DNA of 64,000 nt, taken from NCBI GenBank assembly GCA_000729835.1, contig JFHB01000027.1:1-64000 (forward strand), written 5' to 3'. This DNA is from Atkinsonella hypoxylon. Its lineage: Eukaryota; Ascomycota; Sordariomycetes; Hypocreales; Clavicipitaceae. Of this stretch, positions 30,428 to 40,785 are shown one piece after another; the first letter of the stretch is position 1, and every line of letters begins with the position of its first letter. Both the position numbers and the translations under genes were made by a program. The notes beneath the pieces are model-generated. The model worked only from the letters and a program-made list of their open reading frames with translations. It was not told the DNA's origin and did no database searches.

Positions 30428-31489
30428 GGTCTGATCTCAAATTCAAGTGTCAATCGGGCGTCTTTGTGGATTGAAGTTTACGGGCGAGATTACAATTTTA
30501 AGTTGTTCCACTGCTGCAGACATACACAATAGCATTTGCCCAACCTCGATGATACTCTCTGTGACTCCAGCCACTTGCATGACGAAGTGCATAAAGCATC
30601 TTTATGCTAATCTTATTGTCTCCCAGTGTCTAACTTTTCACCGATTAGGGTTTGAATTCGGGAAGATACCGTATTGCCAAAAGGTACCTAACTGGGAATG
30701 TTCGCCACTACCCTATTCGCGAGATTTGCGAAGTACCCCCGATTATCTCGCCCATTACAGCAGTGACGTTGCCTTAACATTCTTCCTGGGGGTTGCAAGC
30801 AATGAGGTTGCAACCAGATCTAGACAACGCTTTAAAAGCTTACGGCTCTCGATACCATCGAATCAGACGAGTCTATCGTTTTAAACACAGCGCGCCTCAA
30901 ATATGTACTGAGACTTTCCGCATTGATCGCATCCAAATTAAGCGAATAGGACGTCCCTGCTTATCCGAGCCTTTAGCCACTGGTAAACCATGGAAGAAAG
31001 AAAATGTGCTTCAGCTGTTGCAATTTGGGTCCGTCAAAGTCATGGTTCAATTCATCTTCAGTCTCCTCGTCGCTGAAATTGTCATTCTCATTAGGGCATT
31101 CTTCTGCTATGTAGACCGTGGCGCAGCGCTGTATCAGCCTCATATTGGGGATAACTACTGCATTTGGGTGAAATAGCAACAAGTTTGGAAATTGTGTCCT
31201 CTCCCAGCCAACAAGACTCTTCAAAGAATCTTCTTGGGTAGAGGGTTAGACCTGGATCATGTTAGCCTTTGTCTGAGTGTCTCTCTGAGCAAAGGTCCCA
31301 ACAATAGGGCCTCTCTATCTTTTGCAAAGAGTATCGGCTCCTGATAGGCGAAGATGCTTGTAATGGCCTGCTTTTTACCCCTTGGAAGAAGTATTAATAC
31401 CGGTGTAAAACAACATGTGTAATACATCCTCCTTTCATTTTGCATCGGCGACCTAACAGGGGGGATGGAGCCTATCAACGGTCAGCTCA
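30428..31489. other. Probably decayed intergenic DNA
   Basis: Moderately AT-rich. Minus-strand 31224-30973 encodes an 83-aa frame with an acidic patch (NENDNFSDEETEDELNHDFD) and may be another relic. No intact gene is supported. Confidence 0.35.
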
Positions 31490-31842
31490 GAGATGCGTAA
31501 GCTATAGTGTGGGGCTATAGTGTGGGGGCTAGAGTGGCTTTTACTTAATAGAAACTTATATATTCCGTAGAAAGGAATATATCTCTTAGTCGCGTTTATA
31601 CCCTATATATCTACCTTATGCCTCCTAGCCTATAGGGCATAGAATGCACTATATGCCTAAGTAATCCGCTAGCATAGCATTCTAAACGCTTATAATAGCT
31701 TTATATAATATTGTTCTATGTAGATAATTAAGAGGATGTTTTAAGTTAATCCTACGCTAGCCTAGATACAGCTGTTGGCGAGTACCTAAAAGAGGGGCTT
31801 GTATCTCTGCAAAATCATACAGGGGTTATATTGTACACTACC
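31490..31842. repeat. AT-rich, TpA-rich repeat relic ending in a TA-flanked inverted-repeat terminus
   Basis: Strongly TpA-enriched DNA, as left by RIP. It starts with a short direct repeat (CTATAGTGTGGGG twice, 31503-31530). Its right end (about 31769-31841) closely matches, in inverted orientation, the left end of the element at 51943: shared words are CAGCTGTT-GC-AGTACCTAAAAG and CAGGGGTT-TA-TGTA, with about 75-80% identity by eye over 65 nt. I infer a dispersed transposon-derived family. Confidence 0.55.
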
Positions 31843-31998
31843 TAGGTAGGCACGCGGGCAGGCAGGTAGGTATTGTACCAATGTACCTAGGTGCGTACGC
31901 TAGGGCTGATACCGGCCGACCAGCCCACGTGGCCTCGCAGATAGTAGTTGTGATAGCCAATACGAAGGGCGACTGAAGGGTACACTTTGGTTGAGTGG

Positions 31999-32388
31999 GC
32001 AACAACCGGGGCACACAAATAATGCACTGGACCTAACCAAAACCGGAAGGGTCTCTGCACGCCTATTTTTCGTGCAGAAGTACCTCTAATATTTTTTTAT
32101 AAGCTTAGGTAGGTACTTTGCTGTTTTTTGCGGCAATAGCTGCACCAGTGGCTATAACGCTAACTAGGCAGTAGTCTTATAATATATATATGTAATTCAC
32201 AACCTCTTAGGCGCGATAGATAATGCATTAAACTTTACAATCTTACTATTGCGTATATATCTGCTAATATTAAGGGCTTATAGCATGAAGAGAAACATTA
32301 AGGGTACTTTTGTGTGTGGAGCCCACTGAAAGTCACTAACCTAGATTTGGTTAGGTCCAGTGCATTTTTATTTGCGTGCCCGCAACAA
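31999..32388. repeat. MITE-like element with imperfect terminal inverted repeats
   Basis: The left arm (about 31999-32041) holds AATGCACTGGACCTAACCAAA; the right arm (about 32345-32388) holds the reverse complement TTTGGTTAGGTCCAGTGCATT, 21 identical bases, with further partial matches outward (ATTTG-GTGCCC). The interior (about 300 nt) is AT-rich and non-coding and includes an 8-bp hairpin, TCTGCACG/CGTGCAGA, at about 32053-32077. No transposase is present, so it would be non-autonomous. Confidence 0.6.
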
Positions 32389-33302
32389 CCCGCCACACCA
32401 TTTCCAATCATTAATCAATATCGAGCTTGTTTGCATGTGTCCAACTCGTCTTCTGTGGCCGCCTTCAATCAACATCCACCACAAAGGACCAGACACTTTT
32501 GGTTGAGACACTTTATCCCCGCCATACCAACTGTGGATGCACAGTAGCATCGCTTTCAAGCCATTTGGTGCCCGTTGCCGTCACTGGTCGTCTTTTGCAC
32601 CACCAACCCTGACGGAAGTGGCACCAGCCCATTCCTCCCGTCGACCCGGCGCATACCAGTATCAGGCTGAATGACTGACGGATGCCCAGTGTCTACGTCT
32701 GCGTCGACCGCCACATTATCGAGTCGTTGCTACCGATTGCTCTTTTCGTCAATCCCCTCCAAGACAACTCGTGGTTATCAAATCAGACCATCTATTTATT
32801 TGATCTTTAGCGTTTCGCATCACAATAGGACTTGCATCAGGCCAGCCTAGCATAAGACCGGACCCAGCTGGCTGTTTCATCCTCACAATCTCGGACACGC
32901 CGTCACATCACAACACGCTTGTTGCTTGCATCACAAGACTCCTTCGTTTCACCGATACGTCCGCCTTTCCTCCCTCACATCAAGTGGCGCACGAGAGTCC
33001 AGCAGAGACATCTAATGGCTATATAGCCAGCTAGTGGTCCACGCTGTACTCCATAACCATACGAGTGACAATTAAACTACCGCTCCGTCTTTGACCTACA
33101 TAGTCTAAGCTGCAATATCAGCTCGACATCTTGTCGACCCAGAGTTAATCCATGGTTAACTCAACACGCTGCATGAATTTAAAGCTTTGATCCATGCCTA
33201 GTCCGGGCTCCATCGAGCCGACGAATCTCCAAAAAAATCGAGACCAGGGGGAAAACCTTCATCTAATCTAACAGTCCCACTCATTATAACGCCTCGACTA
33301 CC
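32389..33302. promoter_or_regulatory. Upstream region of the coiled-coil protein gene
   Basis: No gene is supported; CT- and CA-rich promoter-like DNA leads to the start at 33303. Confidence 0.4.
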
Positions 33303-34850
33303 ATGCTAAGCTCTCCATCCCTTCTATGCTTGACGCCCACCCAGGGGCAAGATGAGACCTGCTGCAGCTCAGAAAGCACCCCTCGACCTACTAGAGGTGC
33401 TCTAAACATCTTCACAAAAGGCACCGTGCTTTCTCAAACCAAGCCCAGTCCAGCTTCAGCAGTACGTTCAACGTTATCTGAACCTTGCTCGCCTCCGAAG
33501 CAACCATCTCCATTGCGAATGACAGCGTTTCCCGGCAACAGCAGCACATCGAACACAGATGAAGACGAGCTGCTATCAAGCCCGACGTCGCGATACACAC
33601 TTGAATCTTTGCAGAAACAAAAGGCAAAAATGCCATTGACTGGTGATAAAATGACCAGAGAAATGACTAGAGGTTCGGCGGAATTGCCCCAGCTACGACC
33701 AGGTGCTTGGTACATGCGACGCAACAAGACCAAGACAGACCAATATACGGACGCTCAAACTTCCCCAACACGAGACGTGTCACCAATCAAGCGACCGTCA
33801 CACCTGACCGTAGCACCGTCGCCTACCCCAGCGCCTACCCCAGCGCCTACCACAAGCTCATTCAAATTGAAATCACCACCGTCGACGTCTCGGTTCTCCT
33901 TTTTCAACATGACCTCCTTGAAAAGCCCTAGCATCACTTCATTCTCGTTGCCAATAGATGATGAGCTTGTCAACATGGACATCAATACAGCTCTATTTCC
34001 GAACGGAGTCCCCAAGGATGGAGAACCGTTCTCTCCCGCAGCCTTTAAGAACTTACAGATGAATGCCACCGGTTTGCTGCGCAGATTCCAATCTGCATAT
34101 AAGGACAAGGCCATCGCTTGTCAGGAACTCAGAGCAGAGTGGGATGCCCAGCTAGACGAAAAGATTGAGATGGACACACGAACTGCCCATTTGAAGATGC
34201 AGTTGGAAGACATGACTCAAAAAGCCACTGAAACGGAGGCCAGTATGCAGGCTCTCATGGAAGAACTAAACCAAGAGAAAAAGCTAAGAATGGAGGAAAG
34301 AACCTCAAGGGAAAGTGGCGTCATGTCGTCTAGGATATCCACCATCTCAGAAGATCTCGGTGCCGAAGATGACCAACGGAAAAAGCACCACCGACGAAGT
34401 GCGGGAACGACTAAATCCGATGATGGCAGCTTCGACACAGATGACGAGAGTGTTGACGAAGTCAGTGTCTTTTCACAACCGAGGAGTCCTACTCTGGCGG
34501 CTTGCTCAATGGACGGCGCAAGCACACATAGTTCCTACATTTCTGCGCCTGTGCCCCAGGTGACCAAATCAGCCATGCTCGAGCCACCTCGTCCGTCACG
34601 ACAATCACAACCACAGCAGGTTTCAGCCTTTCAGAAGCTCTTTAAAGGCATTTCTGGCGCAGCCGCGTCTAGAGGATGCCAGAACTGTAAGGGACAAGAT
34701 GCAAGTGTGGCCTGGGATACCGCAAGTTTGCTTCGAGACGAAAACAGAGGTCTGAAACAACGTGTTGGTGACCTCGAGACTGCAGTGGAGGAAGCACTGG
34801 ATATTGTGATGGGAGTCGAAATACAACATATGCATCTGCACGATGGATGA
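33303..34850 (+). CDS. Hypothetical coiled-coil protein
   Basis: Single-exon 515-aa frame; family not recognised. The N-terminal 220 residues are Ser/Thr/Pro-rich and disordered, with many SP/TP sites, two tandem TPAPTPAPT copies near residue 180, and a conserved-looking TPRPTRGALNIFTKGTV motif (about 26-42) and LRPGAWYMRRNKTK (about 133-146). A predicted coiled coil covers about 250-335 (LRRFQSAYKDKAIACQELRA through MEELNQEKKLRMEERTSRE), followed by an acidic Ser-rich region, a CQNC pair (about 460) and a second short coiled coil (LLRDENRGLKQRVGDLETAV, about 475-495). Architecture fits a scaffold or cytoskeletal adaptor; this is inference. Confidence 0.85.
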   Translation: MLSSPSLLCLTPTQGQDETCCSSESTPRPTRGALNIFTKGTVLSQTKPSPASAVRSTLSEPCSPPKQPSPLRMTAFPGNSSTSNTDEDELLSSPTSRYTLESLQKQKAKMPLTGDKMTREMTRGSAELPQLRPGAWYMRRNKTKTDQYTDAQTSPTRDVSPIKRPSHLTVAPSPTPAPTPAPTTSSFKLKSPPSTSRFSFFNMTSLKSPSITSFSLPIDDELVNMDINTALFPNGVPKDGEPFSPAAFKNLQMNATGLLRRFQSAYKDKAIACQELRAEWDAQLDEKIEMDTRTAHLKMQLEDMTQKATETEASMQALMEELNQEKKLRMEERTSRESGVMSSRISTISEDLGAEDDQRKKHHRRSAGTTKSDDGSFDTDDESVDEVSVFSQPRSPTLAACSMDGASTHSSYISAPVPQVTKSAMLEPPRPSRQSQPQQVSAFQKLFKGISGAAASRGCQNCKGQDASVAWDTASLLRDENRGLKQRVGDLETAVEEALDIVMGVEIQHMHLHDG

Positions 34851-35634
34851 GTCCAGCAAAGGAGATACCCACTATACATATTATGTCCGGATCAGGTACT
34901 CGGGTGATGGATTTAGCATCAAGAATCCCAAATTTGAAAATCGGGCTACGATTAAGAACTGGCGCAATATTAGACGCAGTAGTATATTATTTTGTTATGA
35001 AATCACTATGTATATGATCAAATTGGAGTATATGACTATGGATGATGGGTCCAGGTTTACAAGAAGCAAACATATCTCGTACAATGCGCCCAGCATGGCA
35101 AACAGAATTTTAACCGTGACTTTTGAGGTACCAGAAAACTCACAGTTACTGGATTAACTCTTTGACGATCACTTGAGGGGCTCAGGTAGGGGGATGATTT
35201 GACGTCATGCAGACATGAGGATGGCTACTCTTCTCCTGGCCAGGATTATCGCTTGTCAGTAGCCAGGTTTAGACACTGCAAGATCAAGACTCCATGTGGA
35301 CCATCGTTCGCCATACAACTTGAGCAATTCAGACCTGACGAAGACTGCGTAGAAGATGCGACCCAATGGGTTTTCACGCGTCACGACCTGAGCCCGACTC
35401 CATGTGTCGATATTGCTATTGTGCAATCCCAACAGCCTGAGAAGGCTTCCAAACAAAAGGGAAGGCTCTTGCGCCGTGATTCTTACCGTCATTTTATGTA
35501 CACTATCCCGTTTCCTTCCCCATCCCCTGCACCAACTATGCTGCTCTTACACAGCCCATCGTATTTTACTCGATGTGGCTAATGTCCCGTCCTCCCGCGC
35601 TGCATTATCCCTTTCACACCTATATTTCCCTACT
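34851..35634. other. Convergent intergenic region
   Basis: 3' sides of the coiled-coil gene (+) and the NDUFB3 gene (-). The 104- and 127-aa plus-strand frames lack protein-like features. No gene is supported. Confidence 0.4.
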
Positions 35635-36122
35635 TTAGTGGTGAGCCTCGCCGTGGTGGTCGTCCTCCATGAAGAAATGCTCGTAGATGCAGTATCCGGC
35701 GAAAGCGACGGTCGCGGTGCCCAGACCAGGTAGGGAGCCCTTGAACCGGTTCCACCGGGAGAAGGTGCCGGTATATCTCCAGGCCTCACTACCAAGTCTG
35801 CGTTAGTAGCCTTGTCGATTTAGGTAACGTGGCCGTAACGGCTTGAGCGAATGTCACTTCGCCATGCTGAAGGGGTTGGGTGGAACGTACGCTCTCTCCC
35901 AGGGGTCGTATCGAGGTCGGACGGCCGCCTCTTTGAACGCGCGCATGTTGAAGCCGGTGATGTTGGCTTTGGGCCCGCGGGCCGCTCGGAGGATTCTATG
36001 TGGCGAGAGAGTAGGTTAGCTACCTTTTGCTCAGCCATGGTCGATGCTCGTGTGTCGAGCGTCGATTGCTGTGTAGATGAAGAGCCGGTTTGATGCGCCA
36101 ATTTGTACCTAGTGGGGAGCAT
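35635..36122 (-). CDS. NADH-ubiquinone oxidoreductase B12 subunit (NDUFB3), complex I
   Basis: Accessory membrane-arm subunit of mitochondrial complex I. Proposed exons are 36122-36109 (14 nt, MLPTR), 35995-35891 and 35788-35635, with GT-AG introns of 113 and 102 nt; the product is 90 aa, typical for B12. The core reads GPKANITGFNMRAFKEAA, DPWERAEAWRYTG, FSRWNRFKGSLPGLG, a single membrane segment TATVAFAGYCIYEHFF, and a His/Asp-rich C-terminus (MEDDHHGEAHH), the usual order. The tiny first exon is chosen because GTACAA at 36108 with the GCTAAC branch and ACATAG acceptor is the only frame-keeping solution; the ATG at 36038 is out of frame. Splicing of exon 1 is therefore less certain than the rest. 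Confidence 0.85.
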
Positions 36123-37248
36123 GGTGCTGATTCGGCCTCATGAAAGGGAAGAGCAGAGCTGGTAGCGTCCTGTGAAGGCTTAATCGCAGTGAGGCGTATC
36201 GCGACAAGCAGATGTTACTTCTGTCGGTGGTTTGCTTAGGATCCGCAGAGTAGACTGGCGCTCATTCGTTGTTGGCCCGGAATAACATAGTTGCTGGTGC
36301 GGGCGTCTGCAGCGATGCCAGCAAAGGGTGGTCAAAATACAAAAGGGGGCCCAAGGAGAGCGCAATAAAGATGGATATCAGAGGTCGGTTTGCTCACCTG
36401 TGGGCCACCCATTAGGTATAGTAGAATGAGTCACTCACTGCCTTTTAATAATAGCCTGTGATTGGGTGAAACAAGACTTAAATCGGGCGAAATTCGGATC
36501 CAGCCAATCAAAGACCACCAAGCCACTGGTAGGTCCCACCTGTCATACCCTGCGCCATGCCTAATTGAATAGGTCGTGGAGTTCGTCATGAAATCTGTCA
36601 CCCTCAGTTGCCCATGCCAGTTCAGCTTGACGACAACACGCCAATCTTTATCTGTGAAAAGCTCTTTCGCAACCTCCATACCGCTTGAGTCAGTCTGCTA
36701 AAACACTCATTGCTTTCATCATTTACTACGACAGCGATTTTTAATTATCGATTAGCCTTGACCGACAACGGCTCGCTTTGCGATAAGCACGCTCACGCAT
36801 TCCTAACCCCCTCTTCGTCCACAGTTTCAACATTAGACACTAGACAGCAAAAAAAAACAGCCGGCTTTAGAGCCTTCCGGTCGCTCGGCACTGCGAACTA
36901 CATTTACTCAGTGTAGATCCTGCAGACGTTGGTCTGTTTCGTGACCACCGTGTGCAGTCTTTGGTGCTTCTCCGCCATTAGCCAGCGACACCCCTTGAGC
37001 TATTCTCAATGAATAGCTATCCGAGGCAATACAACTCCAATCGCAGCCAACCGGCGCATTAGAGATCGCGTTATTCAAATCGCCATCCAAGTCGGGCGCA
37101 ACAGTTGCATCATACCGGGCAATATAGTCGGTATCCCTCTGCCGCCAACTACCAACAATCGCATCATCAATCTCAGCTATACAGCCTTGGTCAGCCCGTC
37201 CAATCCTACTTTCCCAACACGAACATCCCAAAACAGAACGTCAACTCC
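36123..37248. promoter_or_regulatory. Divergent upstream region of NDUFB3 and caf1
   Basis: Shared promoter zone between a minus-strand complex I gene and the plus-strand caf1 gene. An ATG at 37009 is in frame with caf1 but is closed by TAG at 37060-37062 (see findings). No separate gene is supported. Confidence 0.5.
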
Positions 37249-38806
37249 ATGGGCCCTCAAATCAGGAGCTTTGGGGCCGGGCCAGGCGTCGGTGCGCCCT
37301 TTCACCAACCGGGATTTCCTTCCCATGGCCAGCCTCAGGGGGGCCCCATAGGTGGCAACCAATATCTCAATACCAACACCCAGATCAGTCCGTTCGCCGG
37401 TGCCAATGGCAATGCTTTTGGTGGTGGTCTTAATGGTGCAGGGTTTGCAGACTCGGGATTCGGCAGTCAGAGTGCCAGAATGGGTTTTGCCCACGGTCCA
37501 GCAGGATTGCAGCAACCTCAACATGCTGGACAAGTGCAGCATGGCATGTTGATGGAGAACCCGACTATACGATCGCAACCTAATAAGGGACGGATACGAG
37601 AGGTTTGGAAACATAATTTGCACGAAGAGATGGCTGTGTTGAGGGATTTGGTGGACAAATATCCGTATATTGCTATGGTAAGCTTCCTCTTAGCTGGCTA
37701 ACCGACGCTCCCCCAGCCGAACACGTTTTGAGACCCCAACGCACTTCAGTATGCCAGTTTCTGCAGCTAACACTATTGGTTGGTGAAAGGACACGGAATT
37801 TCCTGGTGTTGTGGCACGGCCGATGGGTGGATTCCGAGGCAAAAGCGATTACCACTATCAATGTTTGCGAACCAACGTCGATATGCTCAAGGTCATACAA
37901 ATTGGGTTGACACTGTTTAACGAGGATGCTGAAACACCGCCTGCGAGACCCGGACCTGATCTGGGCCTCGGACCTGTTACTAGACGAGCTGTAGGCCCAG
38001 GACCGTTCCCATACTCATGGCAATTCAACTTCAAGTTCTCACTCAAGGACGACATGTACAACGAAAAATCAATCGAGTCGTTGCAGCAAGCTGGGATTGA
38101 TTTTAATCTTTTGGAACGCGATGGAATCGATCCCCACGAATTCGCGTCTTTACTCATTCCCTCCGGCCTTGTCTGCTTCGACAATGTCAAGTGGATCTCC
38201 TTCCATGGAGGCTATGACTTTGGATATCTGACCAAGCTACTGATGTGCACACCACTTCCCAACGACGAAGTGGACTTTGACCACAAGATGAAGCTCTACT
38301 TCCCCACAACTTATGACGTGAAGCACCTCATGAAGCATGCCATAAGGATGCACAATCAAGGATGTCTCACGCCCAGCGACCCCAGCAGTACGGAGATTCT
38401 TACCAAATTCGAGCACAAGTCCGGTTTAGAAAACATCGCAGAGACGCTCAAAATTAAGCGAATTGGCGCTGCACACCAAGCCGGCTCTGACTCGTTGCTG
38501 ACGGGGAAAGTCTTTTTCCAGATGCGCGACAAGATCTTCAACGGGGATATTCCAGAAGCTCACATCGGCAGAGTCTGGGGGCTGGGTGTTCCCGAAGGGC
38601 CGTTGGGTCCCATGGCCATGGCTAGCGACAATGGCATGAACAGCGCCGCGCCGAGCACCCCGGGCACCGTCCCCGCCGGCCTAGTCAGTAGTCCTGCCGC
38701 TGCGCAGAATCACAGCGCCAACGGAATATCGCAAATGGGGCCCATGACACCGGGTGGAGGAGGTGGTGTCTTTGGAAATTTTGCCTTTGCCGGCAACAGC
38801 AGGTAG
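37249..38806 (+). CDS. caf1: CAF1/POP2 deadenylase subunit of CCR4-NOT
   Basis: DEDD-family 3'-5' exoribonuclease that shortens mRNA poly(A) tails as part of CCR4-NOT. Proposed exons are 37249-37677 and 37790-38806 with a 112-nt intron (GTAAGC to AAAG); the product is 481 aa. The first 100 residues are Gly/Gln/Asn-rich; the nuclease domain begins RIREVWKHNLHEEMAVLRDLV, then, across the junction, IAM-DTEFPGVV (motif with catalytic Asp and Glu), WQFNFKF, ISFHGGYDFGYL (catalytic Asp), and HQAGSDSLLTGKVFF (catalytic Asp). A Gly/Ser-rich tail of about 80 residues follows. The true N-terminus is unclear: open, Q/N/S-rich coding-like sequence continues upstream in frame to a TAG. Confidence 0.92.
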
Positions 38807-39490
38807 GGATCTGCGACCGGTTGCCAATATCCTCCTATGCCCTGACCATTCCCGTAAGGTGTAAAGGGGATCAAGTCATGACGCGTGTCAAGGGGATTGT
38901 TCTAGTGTCGTTGAAACTCTTGAAAAAAAAAAAAAGGGTTCAGCGTAAGTGTTTACCCGGGGTCACGTCGGTGAATATGAAAAAGTGTCTTTTCGCAAGA
39001 TCTCGCAAGATCTCTTGCTTGATGCCTGCGGCTCGTTCACACTGGAAGAATAGGAATGACGGCCCTTGCTGTTGAACATTCTCATTGACTCATGTTATGC
39101 GCCGTGCAAAGGTTTTGTAGTGGGGAGGAGCAAGGATATGACGGGAGGGACTGGTGAAAACTACTTGTCAGCTTGGAAACGCGAATAGAGTAGCTAGGCT
39201 GGTTTGATTGATTGGCTGGTCCTTCCGCTGGCCTTGTTAAGGTCTTGTGTTACGTGCTGCGTCACAACTTGGAGCGTGGTCTTGGGCAGTTTTACTTTCT
39301 GAGGAGCGGTATGAAAAAGTCCCTTGTTCACAATTGACGTTTATTCATCATACGCTACGTGCTATGACGGACGCCAGAATCAAGTCTCATGAAATCGCTG
39401 CGCACCAGATCCGCTATTCCTCTCTCGAGTCAGTTATGCTGGGCCTTTTACAAAACCGTGCAAAAGGGCCCCAGGCCACAGGTTCATTAG
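38807..39490. other. Convergent intergenic region
   Basis: 3' sides of caf1 (+) and FYV10 (-), with an A-run at 38922-38934. The plus-strand short frames are not convincing. Confidence 0.4.
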
Positions 39491-40785
39491 TTATGTAATA
39501 TAGACCTTCTTCAAGTCTTCGGCAGAGAACATCTCCCCCGTCTGCAGGTCCTTCACCCTTGTTGGTGGCAACCCCGCCTTCTTGGCCTGCTCTTGTAGTC
39601 TTTGTGAGCCGTAGACCCTGCCGTTCGGCAGGAGCATCAAATCATGCTCTACGTGGCTCTTTGTGTGGTGAGCATACGGCATGTTCCGGGCCAGCTCGTT
39701 GAGTTCCGTAGAGCAGATGGGGCAGACGCCGTGTCCGAGAGTAGACGTGGCTTCGCCTTGGTGTGCAGCAGAGGAGTGACAGGCGGGCGTCTTGAGTGCT
39801 GACAGACCTGATGATAGCGCTACGTGGAGGAGGGGCACGGCTGGGAGGGCCAGTAGATTGTTATGAGTTTGTGTGAAAAGATCTGCCAGCTCTGTCCATC
39901 TGGAGGATTTGTATAGGTTGGAGTAGGCCGATGACGCAGGTCCGCCGGGGGGAAAGGCTAAGAGGCCGCAAGCCTGCTGGACGTCTTTTGGATACGTCGT
40001 CCAGTACGGGATGAGATATTTTTTCGCATGGGCTATTGCTTCGATGAGCTTTGGTTCGGATTGCGTTCGAATCAGTTCGATATATTGCTGTAGCCGGAGC
40101 ATGAATTCCAGTTTACTCTATCACATCCAAGATCAGCGCTCAGGGTCGACATGATGACGACACAAGCAAGAAAACTGTGCGTAGTGACCAAATGATTCCT
40201 TGTCCTCCAACGTACCTCCATTTTACGCAACTCCTTCTTGTTGTCCGTACACCAGGCAAGGGCCTCCGTAACACTGCCTCCCCGTAAAGCGTCTCGGATG
40301 CGGCTCATATTGACAAAGGTCTCGACGTCGACTAGAGCATGCATGCCTTTTCCCTCCGCAAGCTCACTGGCGCTCTGATTGAAGCCATGTCGCAGAAGGT
40401 AGTCGGCCAGGAGTCTATCCAGCCGCTTTCGGCTCCACGTCTCATATTTGACATCGTCCACACTGCGTATCGAATATAGTTCGTCCAGGTGTTTGATGCG
40501 AGCCGCGATCTGATGATGCAAGAGCGACTCCTCCTCGGCATAAGTCGTCAATTTCCTCTTCACGCCCTTCATACGAGTGATCATGGCGTCGATATTGCGA
40601 AGAACATCTTGTTGGGAGGCTCTGCCGGAGACTGCTGCCGTGGCAGAGTCCTTGAGCAAGGTCTTGAGCACGGATGTGTCTTTTTCGATGGTGAAATGGG
40701 CGGAGCGAAAGTTTTTTCGGAGGAGCTCATGTGGGAGGCGTACGAGAGGTTGGTCCTGCAGTGGAAGAGTCCCCGGGTTAGCCAT
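39491..40785 (-). CDS. fyv10: FYV10/Gid9 (MAEA) subunit of the GID/CTLH E3 ubiquitin ligase
   Basis: Subunit of the glucose-induced-degradation E3 complex that, in yeast, ubiquitylates gluconeogenic enzymes such as Fbp1. Proposed exons are 40785-40216 and 40117-39491 with a 98-nt intron (GTACGT to ATAG) in phase 0; the product is 398 aa. Order: N-terminal coiled region (LLRKNFRSAHFTIEKD), LisH-like segment (RLLADYLLRHGFNQSASELA), CTLH (MSRIRDALRGGSVTEALAWC and EFMLRLQQYIELIRT), CRA (YLIPYWTTYPKDVQQACGLL), and a C-terminal RING-like motif CPICSTELNELARNMPYAHH ending near VKDLQTGEMFS. Length and order match fungal FYV10. The upstream in-frame extension to 40803 has no ATG. Confidence 0.94.

Noticed and set aside
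30447..31176. 145- and 127-aa plus-strand frames
   Set aside because: They overlap decayed, AT-rich DNA, and their peptides lack family features; better explained as chance frames beside relics on the other strand.
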